64,000 nt of DNA from Streptomyces fumigatiscleroticus (GCF_014647975.1 NZ_BMQF01000018.1:124001-188000), one strand, 5' to 3'; shown: positions 25,879 to 36,683, counted from the first letter of the stretch. Numbers and translations are program-made. Notes: generated from the sequence alone by a model not told the origin.

Positions 25879-26538
25879 TCAGTTCTCCGCCGGCAGTCCC
25901 GACCCGTCGGCCGTCAGGGTGCGCATCAGGCGGTCCAGATAGGCCCGCAGACGGCCCGTCATGTCGAAGCCGGCGGGGTTCAGCACCCACTGGAGCTGGA
26001 GTCCGTCCATCACGGCGGCGAGTTCGTGGGCCACGCCCACGGGGTCGGTGCCGGCCCCCAGCTCACCGGCGGCGACGGCCCGCCGCAGCGTGCCGGAGAG
26101 GTGCTCCACGAGCTTGGCGTACCGCGCGGTGAAGTAGGCGTGCGCGGGGTGCGCGGGGTCGCCCGCCTCCGCGGCCAGGACGTTGAACATCCGGGTGCGC
26201 TCCAGCCGCGTGCTGTTGTGCTCGGCGAGCCGCAGCACGGTGGTGAGGCACTCGGCGGCGGAGTCGAAGTCGCGGGAGAAGAACCGCTCCTCGTCGTACT
26301 CGTCGATACGGGCCAGGACCTGCACGAGCAGGTCCTCCTTGCTGCGGAAGTGGTGCAGCAGCCCGCCCTGCGTGATCCCGACGTCCTTGGCTATGCGGGC
26401 CAGGGAGGAGGCGTGGAAGCCCCACTGGGCGAAGTGCTCGACGGCGGCGTCGAGGATCCGCCGACGGCGCTCGTCCCCCACCGCGTACGTGCCCCGGCCT
26501 GGGCCTTTACCGGTTCTGCCGCTCTGGGTGCGCTCCAT
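25879..26538 (-). CDS. TetR-family regulator divergent from a sugar transporter operon
   Basis: Protein of 219 residues. HTH region: RRRRILDAAVEHFAQWGFHASSLARIAKDVGITQGGLLHHFRSKEDLLVQVL. The C-terminal part has the AEHNSTRLERTRMFNVLAAEAGDPAHPAHAYFTARYAKLV pattern seen in TetR proteins beside MFS/GH3 genes. I prefer ATG at 26538 (MERTQ) to the upstream GTG/ATG choices. The gene is divergent from the MFS transporter, with 180 bp between starts, so control of that transporter and the GH3 enzyme is likely. Confidence 0.9.
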   Translation of the reverse strand: MERTQSGRTGKGPGRGTYAVGDERRRRILDAAVEHFAQWGFHASSLARIAKDVGITQGGLLHHFRSKEDLLVQVLARIDEYDEERFFSRDFDSAAECLTTVLRLAEHNSTRLERTRMFNVLAAEAGDPAHPAHAYFTARYAKLVEHLSGTLRRAVAAGELGAGTDPVGVAHELAAVMDGLQLQWVLNPAGFDMTGRLRAYLDRLMRTLTADGSGLPAEN

Positions 26539-26595
26539 GTCCGTCACCCTAGCCGACGCACAGCCGTCGCTTACACGAGTCAACAGTGCCGAGAT

Positions 26596-26625
26596 TTCAA
26601 GCCATGTGCGGCGTGATTCAAGCCA
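26596..26625. promoter_or_regulatory. Direct repeats 21 bp apart in the TetR/MFS divergent region
   Basis: TTCAAGCCA occurs at 26596-26604 and 26617-26625, exactly two helical turns apart. The second copy overlaps TTCAAG, a -35-like hexamer that sits 16 bases from TAGTAC (26639-26644). A protein bound here would therefore influence the rightward MFS/GH3 promoter. Confidence 0.4.
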
Positions 26626-26718
26626 CGCGAAAGAAACCTAGTACCTACTCGGTTTTGCTGCTTCCCTGGTCGGGCCGGTGCGGCGAGGAAGCCGCCCCCG
26701 TCCCCCAGGAGAGCCGCC

Positions 26719-28014
26719 ATGGCCCTGAGCCACGACGCCCAGCACGGCGAGACGACCGCTCCGTCTCCCGCCGGGCACCCCCAGCCGCCCCAGCCGGACG
26801 CCCCCGCCAAGCTGGTCTTCAGCCTCGCCTTCGCCCAGTTCGGCGCCTATCTCGCCGTTCTCACCCCCGTCACCGTGACCCTCGCCCTGCGGGTCAGCCA
26901 GATCGTCCCGGAGGCGGACCGCGGCACCGCGCTCGGCCAGGTGCTGTCCGTCGGCGCCCTGCTCGCGATGATCGGCAACCCGGTCTTCGGCGCCCTGTCC
27001 GACCGCACCACCAGCCGGTTCGGCCGCCGTCGTCCCTGGCTGGCCGGCGGCATGGTGGCGGGCTTCGCCGGGCTGCTGGTCGTCGCCTTGGGTTCCAGCG
27101 TGCCGGTCCTGATGCTGGGCTGGGCCCTCGCGCAGCTCGGCACCAACGCGACCCTGTCCGCGGTGACCTCCTGCATCCCGGACCTGATCCCGCCCCACCA
27201 GCAGGCCCGGGTCTCCGGCGTGGTCGGTCTGACGATCTCGCTGTCGATGGTGGCGGGCTCGGCGCTGGCCCAGCTGTTCGGCGACTCGCTGGCCCTCGCC
27301 TTCCTGGTCCCCGGCGTCATCGGCCTGGCCGCCGTCGCCCTGCTCGTCGTGGTGATGAGGGACCGCCCGGCCCGGGCCGGGGCCTTCGAGCCGTACAGCG
27401 TGAAGGAGTTCGCCCGCAGCTTCTGGGTCAACCCGCGCCGCCACCCCGACTTCGCGTGGAACTTCGCCGGCCGCTTCCTGGTCTTCACCGGCGCCTCCTG
27501 CGTCACCAGCTACCAGGTCTACTTCCTGATGGACCGGCTCGGTTACACCGACGGCCAGGTCACCGACAAGGTCTTCGTCGGCACGCTGGTCATGGTCGCC
27601 GCCACCGTCGCCGGTTCGCTGCTGGGCGGCCAGCTCTCCGACCGCTCCGGCCGCCGCAAGCCGTACGTGCTCGGCTCCTCGCTGGCCATGGGCGTCAGCC
27701 TGGCGATGCTCGCCTCCGCGCACTCCTTCGGGATGTACCTCGCCGCCCTGGCCGTCTTCGGCTTCGGCGAGGGCCTGTACCTCTCGGTCGACCTGGCGCT
27801 GGCCGCGGCGGTGCTGCCCAACCCGGACGAGTCCGCCAAGGACATGGGCGTGCTGAACATCGGCAACGCGCTCCCGCAGTCCCTCGTCCCCATCATCGCC
27901 CCGTCCCTGCTCGCGCTCGGCGGCGGCGGCAACTACGGCGCGCTGTTCCTCTTCGGAGCGGTCGCCGCCGTGCTCGGCGCGCTGTCCGTCCAGTTCGTCC
28001 GCTCCGTCAAGTGA
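26719..28014 (+). CDS. MFS transporter, probably for a glycoside
   Basis: Protein of 431 residues with 12 predicted membrane segments. The loop between helices 2 and 3 reads GALSDRTTSRFGRRRPW, and the repeat in the second half reads GQLSDRSGRRKPYV, both MFS signature motifs. The order and spacing resemble the glycoside-pentoside-hexuronide type. ATG at 26719 follows CAGGAGAG. The next gene, a GH3 glycosidase 41 bases downstream, suggests the pair imports and splits a glycoside. Confidence 0.9.
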   Translation: MALSHDAQHGETTAPSPAGHPQPPQPDAPAKLVFSLAFAQFGAYLAVLTPVTVTLALRVSQIVPEADRGTALGQVLSVGALLAMIGNPVFGALSDRTTSRFGRRRPWLAGGMVAGFAGLLVVALGSSVPVLMLGWALAQLGTNATLSAVTSCIPDLIPPHQQARVSGVVGLTISLSMVAGSALAQLFGDSLALAFLVPGVIGLAAVALLVVVMRDRPARAGAFEPYSVKEFARSFWVNPRRHPDFAWNFAGRFLVFTGASCVTSYQVYFLMDRLGYTDGQVTDKVFVGTLVMVAATVAGSLLGGQLSDRSGRRKPYVLGSSLAMGVSLAMLASAHSFGMYLAALAVFGFGEGLYLSVDLALAAAVLPNPDESAKDMGVLNIGNALPQSLVPIIAPSLLALGGGGNYGALFLFGAVAAVLGALSVQFVRSVK

Positions 28015-28055
28015 GCCCCACGCCCACACCGTCCACGCCCCCAGAGGAAACCGGG

Positions 28056-29810
28056 ATGACCACCCCCACGTACCGCGATCCGCAGCGCTCCGTCGACGAG
28101 CGCGTCGAGGACCTCCTGGCCCGCATGACCCTGGAGGAGAAGGCCGGCCAGCTCTTCCACACGATGCTGGCCATGAACCCCGACGGCAGCCTCGCCGAGG
28201 CCGGGGAGGGCGGCTTCCTGCGGTACGGCACCACCGAGCTGGTCGCCGAGCGGCACCTGACCCACTTCAACCTGCTCGGCCAGGGCGGCGTGCGGGAGAT
28301 GGCCCAGTGGGCCAACCGGCTCCAGGAGCTGGCGGCGAGCACCCGGCTCGGCATCCCGGTCACCCTCTCCACCGACCCCCGGCACGCCTTCACCGACAAC
28401 CCGGGCGCCTCGTTCGGCGCGGGCGCCTTCTCCGCCTGGCCCGAGCCGCTCGGCCTGGCGGCGATCGGGGACGCGGAACTGGTGGAGCGGTTCGCGGACA
28501 CCGTGCGCCGGGAGTATCTGGCGGTCGGCTTCCGGGTGGCGCTGCATCCGCAGATCGACCTGGCCACCGAGCCGCGCTGGTCCCGCCAGTCCGGCACCTT
28601 CGGCTCCTCGGCCGAGGTCACCGCCGAGCTGGTGCGGGCGTACGTGCGCGGGCTCCAGGGTCCGGGCGGGCTCGGCCGGGAGTCGGTCGCCGCCATGGTC
28701 AAGCACTTCCCCGGCGGCGGCCCGCAGAAGGACGGCGAGGACCCGCACTTCCCGCACGGCAAGGAGCAGGTGTACCCGGGCGGCATGCGCGAGTACCACC
28801 TGAAGCCGTTCGTGGCCGCCGTGGAGGCCGGGTGCTCGCAGATGATGCCGTACTACGGCCGGCCGGTCGGCACCGACTGGGAGGAGGTCGGCTTCGGCTT
28901 CAACAAGGACGTGCTGACCGGTCTGCTGCGCGAGCGCCTGGGCTTCACCGGCATCGTCTGCACCGACTGGGGGCTGCTCACCGACGCCGACATCATGGGC
29001 GAGCCGCACGAGGCGCGCGCCTGGGGCGTGGAGCACCTCACGGTCGCCGAGCGCGCCGCCAAGGCGCTGGACGCGGGCGCCGACCAGTTCGGCGGCGAGC
29101 AGTGCCCCGAGGTGATCGTGGAGCTGGTCCGCGCCGGCCGGATCACCGAGGAACGGCTGGACACCTCCGTACGGCGGCTGCTGCGCGAGAAGTTCCTGCT
29201 CGGGCTCTTCGACAACCCGTACGTCGACGTGGACCTGGCCGAGGAGACGGTCGGCGCGAGCGGGTTCACCGCCCTGGGCGCCGCCGCCCAGCGCCGTTCG
29301 CTGACGGTGCTGACCAACGACTCGCTGCTGCCGCTGAGCGGCCGGCCGGACCTGTACGTGCAGGGTGTGGACGAGCGGGTGGCCGCCGGATACGGCAACG
29401 TGGTCGCCGACCCGGCCCTGGCGGACGTCGCCGTGCTGCGGCTGCGCACGCCCTACGAGCGGCGTCCCGGCGCCTTCGAGTCGTTCTTCCACTCCGGCTC
29501 GCTCGCCTTCCCCGACGAGGAGCTGAAGGAGATCCTGCGGCTGCTGGAGACGGTGCCCACCCTGGTCTGCGTCAACCTGGAGCGGCCCGCCGTACTCCCG
29601 GAGATCGCCGGACGGGCGGCGGCCCTGGTCGCCGACTACGGGGCGAGCGACGAGGCCCTGCTGGACGTGGCGTTCGGCCGGGCCCGGGCCGAGGGCCGGC
29701 TGCCGTTCGAGCTGCCGCGCTCCATGGCGGCGGTGGCCGCCTCCCGGCCGGACGTGCCGAACGACACCGCCGACCCGCTCTTCCCGTACGGGCACGGCCT
29801 GGAGATCTGA
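28056..29810 (+). CDS. Glycoside hydrolase family 3 (beta-glucosidase/N-acetylglucosaminidase type)
   Basis: Protein of 584 residues without a signal peptide, so it acts in the cytoplasm. It opens with RDPQRSVDERVEDLLARMTLEEKAGQL. The (beta/alpha)8 domain has AAMVKHFPGGGPQ and GFTGIVCTDWG, where D304 is the expected nucleophile. A truncated C-terminal alpha/beta domain (RSLTVLTNDSLLPL to LFPYGHGL) follows. Probable substrate: a beta-glucoside delivered by the upstream MFS protein (inference). ATG at 28056 is preceded by AGAGGAAA. Confidence 0.92.
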   Translation: MTTPTYRDPQRSVDERVEDLLARMTLEEKAGQLFHTMLAMNPDGSLAEAGEGGFLRYGTTELVAERHLTHFNLLGQGGVREMAQWANRLQELAASTRLGIPVTLSTDPRHAFTDNPGASFGAGAFSAWPEPLGLAAIGDAELVERFADTVRREYLAVGFRVALHPQIDLATEPRWSRQSGTFGSSAEVTAELVRAYVRGLQGPGGLGRESVAAMVKHFPGGGPQKDGEDPHFPHGKEQVYPGGMREYHLKPFVAAVEAGCSQMMPYYGRPVGTDWEEVGFGFNKDVLTGLLRERLGFTGIVCTDWGLLTDADIMGEPHEARAWGVEHLTVAERAAKALDAGADQFGGEQCPEVIVELVRAGRITEERLDTSVRRLLREKFLLGLFDNPYVDVDLAEETVGASGFTALGAAAQRRSLTVLTNDSLLPLSGRPDLYVQGVDERVAAGYGNVVADPALADVAVLRLRTPYERRPGAFESFFHSGSLAFPDEELKEILRLLETVPTLVCVNLERPAVLPEIAGRAAALVADYGASDEALLDVAFGRARAEGRLPFELPRSMAAVAASRPDVPNDTADPLFPYGHGLEI

Positions 29811-29819
29811 CCTCACCGC

Positions 29820-29858
29820 ACGGGGCGGGAACCGGGCACCTCGCCCGGCCCGCCCCGT
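29820..29858 (+). terminator. Terminator hairpin after the GH3 gene
   Basis: ACGGGGCGGG at 29820-29829 pairs with CCCGCCCCGT at 29849-29858. An inner CCGGGC/GCCCGG helix is separated by a 2-base bulge. It lies between the GH3 stop and the next ATG at 29879. Confidence 0.8.
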
Positions 29859-29878
29859 CCGGCTGGCAGGATGGCCGG

Positions 29879-30556
29879 ATGTCCACCTCGTACGACACAC
29901 CCGAAGTCCTGGACCGTCGCGAGGGCCCCTACGGCGAGGTCGTCCTGCGCCGCCACGGGGCGCTGCTCCAGATCATCGCGAACGGCTGCTTCCTGATGGA
30001 CACCTCCGACGGGCGCTCGGAGCGGCGCCTGGTCGACGCGGCGCTCGACGCCCTCGGCGTCAGGCCGGGGGCGCGTCTGCTCCTCGGCGGGCTCGGCGTC
30101 GGCTTCTCGCTCGCACACGCCGCCGCCGACCCGCGCTGGGGCCGCATCACGGTCGTCGAACGCGAGCCCGCCGTCATCGACTGGCACCGCGCCGGTCCCC
30201 TGTCCGCGTTCACTGCCGAGGCCCTGGCCGACCCGCGCACCGAGATTCTGGAGGCGGATCTCGTGTCGTACGTCAATGAGACTTCCGCCACGTACGACGC
30301 CCTGTGTCTCGACATCGACAACGGGCCCGGCTGGACCGTCACCGAGGGCAATGACGGCCTGTACTCGCCCGCCGGACTGGCAAGCTGCGCAAGGCTGTTG
30401 AGGCCCTCGGGGGTGCTCGCCGTATGGTCGGCCGAGCCCTCTCCGGAATTCGAAGAAACCTTGCGGAATGCCGGGTTCCAGCAGGTGCGTACCGAAGAGA
30501 TCCCCGTTGCCCGGGGCGTTCCCGACGTGGTCCACCTCGGCGTCCGACCTGAATAG
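29879..30556 (+). CDS. Spermidine-synthase-fold protein
   Basis: Protein of 225 residues. It starts REGPYGEVVLRRHGALLQIIANGCFLMDTSDGRSE, the beta-strand N-terminal domain of polyamine synthases, then a class I SAM-type Rossmann core: RLLLGGLGVGFSLAHA, ITVVEREPAVIDWH, YDALCLDIDNGPGW. It lacks some acidic residues that bind putrescine in true spermidine synthases, so polyamine synthesis is not assured. ATG at 29879 is at the normal distance from the first strand. It stands alone between a terminator and the two-component pair. Confidence 0.82.
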   Translation: MSTSYDTPEVLDRREGPYGEVVLRRHGALLQIIANGCFLMDTSDGRSERRLVDAALDALGVRPGARLLLGGLGVGFSLAHAAADPRWGRITVVEREPAVIDWHRAGPLSAFTAEALADPRTEILEADLVSYVNETSATYDALCLDIDNGPGWTVTEGNDGLYSPAGLASCARLLRPSGVLAVWSAEPSPEFEETLRNAGFQQVRTEEIPVARGVPDVVHLGVRPE

Positions 30557-30689
30557 CAAAGCCGGCGTGACTCCCCGTACGCTGCTTTCCTGACGCGGAT
30601 CATTCAAGCGTCAATCGCAACCATGCGCAGGCACAGCCAGTACACGGAATCACCCCACTGGTTCCGGAAAGCACACTCAGGGGCGGGCG

Positions 30690-31423
<734 letters not shown>

Positions 31424-31427
<4 letters not shown>

Positions 31428-32530
31428 GCGACGGGCCGGCCGCACGGAGAGGTCCGGGACATCCCCTGGGTGGCGTGCGCCCGTTCTCGATCAAGACCAA
31501 GCTGGGCGCGCTGGTCGTCATCTCGGTGCTGATCACCACGGGTCTGTCGATGATCGCGGTGCACACCAAGACGGAGCTGCGCTTCATCACGGTCTTCTCG
31601 ATGATCGCCACGCTGCTGATCACGCAGTTCGTGGCGCACTCGCTGACCGCGCCGCTGGACGAGATGAACACCGTCGCCCGCTCCATCTCGCACGGCGACT
31701 ACACGCGCCGGGTGCGCGAGAACCGCCGCGACGAGCTGGGCGACCTGGCCGTCACCATCAACCGGATGGCCGACGACCTGGAGGCCCAGGACCGCCAGCG
31801 CAAGGAGCTGGTGGCGAATGTCTCGCACGAGCTGCGCACCCCCATCGCGGGCCTGCGCGCGGTGCTGGAGAACGTGGTGGACGGCGTCTCGGCCGCCGAC
31901 CCGGAGACCATGCGCACGGCCCTGAAGCAGACCGAGCGGCTGGGCCGGCTGGTGGAGACGCTGCTGGACCTGTCCCGCCTGGACAACGGCGTCGTACCGC
32001 TGCGCCTGCGGCGCTTCGAGGTGTGGCCCTATCTCTCCGGGGTGCTGAAGGAGGCCAACATGGTCGCCTCGGCGCGTGCGGGCATGGCTTCCGGCTCCGG
32101 CAGCCACACCCGTACGGACGTCCATCTGCACCTGGACGTCTCCCCGCCGGAGCTGACCGCGCACGCGGACCCCGAGCGCATCCACCAGGTCGTCGCCAAC
32201 CTCATCGACAACGCGGTCAAGCACAGCCCGCCGCACGGCCGCGTCACGGTCAAGGCGCGGCGCGGGGCACAGCCGGAATCGCTCGAACTGGAGGTTCTGG
32301 ACGAGGGCCCCGGCATCCCCAGGTCCGAGTGGCACCGCGTCTTCGAGCGGTTCAACCGCGGCGCGGTGACCCGGCCGCACGGTCCCGGCAGCGACGGCGG
32401 CACGGGTCTCGGCCTGGCCATCGCGCGCTGGGCGGTGGATCTGCACGGCGGCCGGATCGGCGTGGCCGAATCGGAACGGGGCTGCCGGATCCTCGTGACC
32501 CTCCCGGGCCTGCCGTCCGCACCGAATTGA
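31424..32530 (+). CDS. Sensor histidine kinase, partner of the OmpR-type regulator
   Basis: Protein of 368 residues. Two closely spaced membrane helices (about 27-46 and 54-74) leave almost no extracytoplasmic loop, so it may sense within the membrane or internally. HAMP (APLDEMNTVARSISHGD) is followed by HisKA with H135 in SHELRTP. The ATPase domain has N box NLIDNAVKHS, G1 DEGPGIP and G2 GGTGLGLAIAR. ATG at 31424 overlaps the regulator stop (ATGA). Confidence 0.94.
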
Positions 32531-32811
32531 CGTACAGTTCGAACCGGAGTCACAAGATCCACGTGCGTTTCCGCCGACGGACACGTGTGACCGGGTACAG
32601 GCCCCCGCCTGCTGCGCGCCGGGGCCGGATGCGCCATTCCCAGACGTAGCGGAACCACGCTTGTTTCCCGCCATTCCCAGCACCGAAACACCGGCCGAGA
32701 TGTGACTTACGCGACGATGAACGGGCTCGGCCTGACCTTCCCGCTCTTGGAGGCGTAGCCTTTATTCCCGCTGTCCATCACCTTGTGAAGCGGAAGAGGG
32801 CGGTTGCCGCC

Positions 32812-35800
32812 GTGTCGCCACAGTCCCCCAGTAACTCGAACGTCTCGACCGAGAACGACCAAGCGGGCAAGAACCCCGCTGCGGCCTTCGGTGCCAATGA
32901 GTGGCTCGTAGACGAGATCTATCAGCAGTACCTCCAGGACCCGAATTCCGTGGACCGAGCCTGGTGGGACTTCTTCGCCGACTACAAGCCGGGGGCGGCC
33001 GCCTCGCAGGCTCCGGCGGGTACTGCGGCCGCGGGGGCCGCAGAGACCATCCCCACGGCTCAGCCCGCCGCCGCGCCCGCCCAGGCGCAGACCCCGGCTC
33101 CCGCTCCGGCCCCGGCCGCCCCGGCGAAGCCCGCGCCGGCCCCGGCTCCGGCCGCCCCGAAGCCCGCGGCCGCCGCGCCCGCGAAGCCCGCCGCCCCGGC
33201 CGCCGAGCCGGCCGCGAAGGCCCAGCCGGCCACCGAGGCCCCGGCCGGTCCGGAGCTGGTCACGCTGCGTGGTCCCGCCGCCGCGGTCGCCAAGAACATG
33301 AACGCCTCGCTGGAGCTGCCCACGGCCACGTCCGTGCGCGCGGTCCCGGTGAAGCTGCTGTTCGACAACCGCATCGTCATCAACAACCACCTCAAGCGCG
33401 CCCGGGGCGGGAAGATCTCCTTCACCCACCTCATCGGGTACGCGATGGTGCAGGCCATCAAGGCCATGCCGGCGATGAACCACTCCTTCGCGGAGAAGGA
33501 CGGCAAGCCGACCCTGGTCAAGCCGGACCACGTCAACCTCGGCCTCGCCATCGACCTGGTGAAGCCCAACGGCGACCGCCAGCTGGTCGTCGCGGCCATC
33601 AAGAAGGCCGAGACGCTGAACTTCTTCGAGTTCTGGCAGGCCTACGAGGACATCGTCCGCCGCGCCCGCGAGGGCAAGCTGACGATGGACGACTTCACCG
33701 GTGTCACGGTCTCCCTGACCAACCCCGGCGGCCTCGGCACCGTCCACTCCGTGCCGCGTCTGATGCCCGGCCAGTCGGTGATCATGGGCGTCGGCTCCAT
33801 GGACTACCCGGCCGAGTTCCAGGGCACCAGCCAGGACACCCTCAACAAGCTCGGCATCTCGAAGGTCATGACGCTCACGTCGACCTACGACCACCGGGTG
33901 ATCCAGGGCGCCGCCTCCGGCGAGTTCCTCCGCCAGGTGGCCAACCTCCTCCTCGGCGAGAACGGCTTCTACGACGAGATCTTCGAGGCGCTGCGCATCC
34001 CCTACGAGCCGGTCCGCTGGCTCAGGGACATCGACGCCTCGCACGACGACGACGTCACCAAGGCCGCCCGCGTCTTCGAGCTGATCCACTCCTACCGGGT
34101 CCGCGGCCATGTCATGGCCGACACCGACCCGCTGGAGTACCAGCAGCGCAAGCACCCCGACCTGGACATCACCGAGCACGGCCTCACCCTGTGGGACCTG
34201 GAGCGCGAGTTCGCCGTCGGCGGCTTCGCCGGCAAGTCGATGATGAAGCTGCGCGACATCCTCGGCGTGCTGCGCGACTCGTACTGCCGCACCACCGGCA
34301 TCGAGTTCATGCACATCCAGGACCCCAAGCAGCGCAAGTGGATCCAGGACCGCGTCGAGCGCCCGCACTCCAAGCCGGAGCGCGAGGAGCAGCTGCGCAT
34401 CCTGCGCCGCCTGAACGCAGCCGAGGCCTTCGAGACCTTCCTCCAGACCAAGTACGTCGGCCAGAAGCGCTTCTCCCTGGAGGGCGGCGAGTCCGTCATC
34501 CCGCTGCTCGACGCGGTGCTGGACAGCGCTGCCGAGTCGCGCCTAGACGAGGTCGTCATCGGCATGGCCCACCGCGGCCGCCTGAACGTCCTGGCCAACA
34601 TCGTCGGCAAGTCCTACGCGCAGATCTTCCGCGAGTTCGAGGGCAACCTCGACCCGAAGTCGATGCACGGCTCCGGCGACGTGAAGTACCACCTGGGCGC
34701 CGAGGGCACCTTCACCGGCCTGGACGGCGAGCAGATCAAGGTCTCGCTGGTCGCCAACCCCTCCCACCTGGAGGCCGTCGACCCGGTCCTGGAGGGCGTC
34801 GCCCGCGCCAAGCAGGACATCATCAACAAGGGCGGCACGGACTTCACCGTGCTGCCGGTGGCGATCCACGGCGACGCGGCCTTCGCGGGCCAGGGCGTGG
34901 TGGCCGAGACCCTGAACATGTCGCAGCTGCGCGGCTACCGCACCGGCGGCACGGTCCACATCGTCATCAACAACCAGGTCGGCTTCACCGCGGCCCCCGA
35001 GTCCTCGCGCTCCTCCATGTACGCCACGGACGTGGCCCGCATGATCGAGGCTCCGATCTTCCACGTGAACGGCGACGACCCGGAGGCCGTGGTCCGCGTG
35101 GCCCGTCTGGCCTTCGAGTTCCGCCAGGCGTTCAACAAGGACGTGGTGATCGACCTCATCTGCTACCGCCGCCGCGGTCACAACGAGTCGGACAACCCGG
35201 CCTTCACCCAGCCGCTGATGTACGACCTGATCGACAAGAAGCGCTCGGTGCGCAAGCTGTACACCGAGTCCCTGATCGGTCGCGGCGACATCACCCTGGA
35301 AGAGGCCGAGCAGGCGCTCCAGGACTACCAGGGCCAGCTGGAGAAGGTCTTCACCGAGGTCCGCGAGGCCACCTCGCAGCCCGCGTCCGTGGAGACCTCC
35401 GACCCGCAGGCCGAGTTCCCGGTCGCCGTGACCACCGCGGTCTCCACCGAGGTCGTCAAGCGGATCGCCGAGTCCCAGGTCAACATCCCCGAGCACATCA
35501 CCGTCCACCCGCGTCTGCTGCCGCAGCTCCAGCGCCGGGCGGCGATGGTCGAGGACGGCACGATCGACTGGGGCATGGGCGAGACCCTGGCCATCGGCTC
35601 CCTGCTGCTGGAGGGCGTCCCGGTCCGCCTGGCCGGCCAGGACTCCCAGCGCGGCACCTTCGGCCAGCGGCACGCGGTGATCATCGACCGCGCCACGGGC
35701 GAGGACTTCACGCCGCTGCTGTACCTCTCCGAGGACCAGGCCCGGCTGAACGTCTACAACTCCCTGCTCTCCGAGTACGCGGCGATGGGCTTCGAGTACG

Positions 35801-36612
35801 GCTACTCGCTGGCCCGGCCCGACGCGCTGGTGATGTGGGAGGCCCAGTTCGGCGACTTCGTCAACGGCGCCCAGACGGTCGTCGACGAGTACATCTCGGC
35901 GGCCGAGCAGAAGTGGGGCCAGACGTCCGGCGTCACCCTGCTCCTCCCGCACGGCTACGAGGGCCAGGGCCCGGACCACTCCTCGGCCCGCGTCGAGCGC
36001 TTCCTCCAGCTCTGCGCCCAGAACAACATGACGGTCGCGATGCCGACGCTCCCGTCGAACTACTTCCACCTCCTGCGGTGGCAGGTGCACAACCCGCACC
36101 ACAAGCCGCTGGTCGTCTTCACCCCGAAGTCGATGCTGCGCCTGAAGGCGGCGGCCTCCAAGGCGGAGGAGTTCACCTCGGGCCAGTTCCGCCCGGTCAT
36201 CGGCGACGCCTCGGTCGAGGCGACCGCGGTGAAGAAGGTCGTCTTCTGCGCCGGCAAGGTCTACTACGACCTCGACGCCGAGCGGAAGAAGCGCGGCGTG
36301 ACGGACACGGCCATCATCCGCATCGAGCGCCTGTACCCGCTGCCGGGTGCCGAGCTCCAGGCGGAGATCGCCAAGTACCCGAACGCCGAGAAGTACCTGT
36401 GGGCCCAGGAGGAGCCGGCGAACCAGGGTGCCTGGCCGTTCATCGCCCTCAACCTGATCGACCACCTCGACCTGGCGGTCGGCGCGGACATCCCGCCGGG
36501 CGAGCGCCTGCGCCGCATCTCCCGCCCGCACAGCTCGTCCCCGGCCGTCGGTTCCGCCAAGCGGCACCAGGCCGAGCAGGAGCAGCTCGTGCGTGAGGTG
36601 TTCGAGGCGTGA
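32812..36612 (+). CDS. kgd: Multifunctional 2-oxoglutarate dehydrogenase E1/E2 (KGD type)
   Basis: Protein of 1266 residues, the actinobacterial fusion in which the E2 succinyltransferase catalytic domain precedes the E1 component. The N-terminal helix (ANEWLVDEIYQQYLQDPNSVD) is followed by a ~75-residue Ala/Pro linker. The E2-like domain (about 150-385) has H361 in YDHRVIQG. The E1 thiamine-diphosphate domain begins near 400, with GMAHRGRLNVLAN and GDAAFAGQGVVAE. No lipoyl domain is present, as expected for this fusion. GTG at 32812 (MSPQSPSNS) is preferred over GTG 32785. It catalyses the oxidative step from 2-oxoglutarate in the TCA cycle. A strong terminator follows. Confidence 0.96.
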   Translation: MSPQSPSNSNVSTENDQAGKNPAAAFGANEWLVDEIYQQYLQDPNSVDRAWWDFFADYKPGAAASQAPAGTAAAGAAETIPTAQPAAAPAQAQTPAPAPAPAAPAKPAPAPAPAAPKPAAAAPAKPAAPAAEPAAKAQPATEAPAGPELVTLRGPAAAVAKNMNASLELPTATSVRAVPVKLLFDNRIVINNHLKRARGGKISFTHLIGYAMVQAIKAMPAMNHSFAEKDGKPTLVKPDHVNLGLAIDLVKPNGDRQLVVAAIKKAETLNFFEFWQAYEDIVRRAREGKLTMDDFTGVTVSLTNPGGLGTVHSVPRLMPGQSVIMGVGSMDYPAEFQGTSQDTLNKLGISKVMTLTSTYDHRVIQGAASGEFLRQVANLLLGENGFYDEIFEALRIPYEPVRWLRDIDASHDDDVTKAARVFELIHSYRVRGHVMADTDPLEYQQRKHPDLDITEHGLTLWDLEREFAVGGFAGKSMMKLRDILGVLRDSYCRTTGIEFMHIQDPKQRKWIQDRVERPHSKPEREEQLRILRRLNAAEAFETFLQTKYVGQKRFSLEGGESVIPLLDAVLDSAAESRLDEVVIGMAHRGRLNVLANIVGKSYAQIFREFEGNLDPKSMHGSGDVKYHLGAEGTFTGLDGEQIKVSLVANPSHLEAVDPVLEGVARAKQDIINKGGTDFTVLPVAIHGDAAFAGQGVVAETLNMSQLRGYRTGGTVHIVINNQVGFTAAPESSRSSMYATDVARMIEAPIFHVNGDDPEAVVRVARLAFEFRQAFNKDVVIDLICYRRRGHNESDNPAFTQPLMYDLIDKKRSVRKLYTESLIGRGDITLEEAEQALQDYQGQLEKVFTEVREATSQPASVETSDPQAEFPVAVTTAVSTEVVKRIAESQVNIPEHITVHPRLLPQLQRRAAMVEDGTIDWGMGETLAIGSLLLEGVPVRLAGQDSQRGTFGQRHAVIIDRATGEDFTPLLYLSEDQARLNVYNSLLSEYAAMGFEYGYSLARPDALVMWEAQFGDFVNGAQTVVDEYISAAEQKWGQTSGVTLLLPHGYEGQGPDHSSARVERFLQLCAQNNMTVAMPTLPSNYFHLLRWQVHNPHHKPLVVFTPKSMLRLKAAASKAEEFTSGQFRPVIGDASVEATAVKKVVFCAGKVYYDLDAERKKRGVTDTAIIRIERLYPLPGAELQAEIAKYPNAEKYLWAQEEPANQGAWPFIALNLIDHLDLAVGADIPPGERLRRISRPHSSSPAVGSAKRHQAEQEQLVREVFEA

Positions 36613-36634
36613 GCCTCTGACACCCAGCGCCGTG

Positions 36635-36666
36635 AAGGCCCGGTCACTCCACCGTGACCGGGCCTT
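36635..36666 (+). terminator. Strong terminator after kgd
   Basis: A 13-bp perfect stem, AAGGCCCGGTCAC at 36635-36647 and GTGACCGGGCCTT at 36654-36666, with a 6-base loop (TCCACC). It lies 22 bases after the kgd stop and 18 bases before the stop of the convergent small membrane gene, so it may serve both. Confidence 0.9.
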
Positions 36667-36683
36667 TCCGCGTCCGTGCCGCC

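Noticed and set aside
25160..25990. 276-residue minus-strand frame through the 84-bp and 17-bp arrays
   Set aside because: Driven by repeat periodicity and composition; no start-site or domain support, and it runs antisense over the end of the sulfatase gene.
32785..32811. Start of kgd at GTG 32785
   Set aside because: Adds only a short basic peptide and lies in the leader; GTG 32812 gives the family-typical N-terminus.
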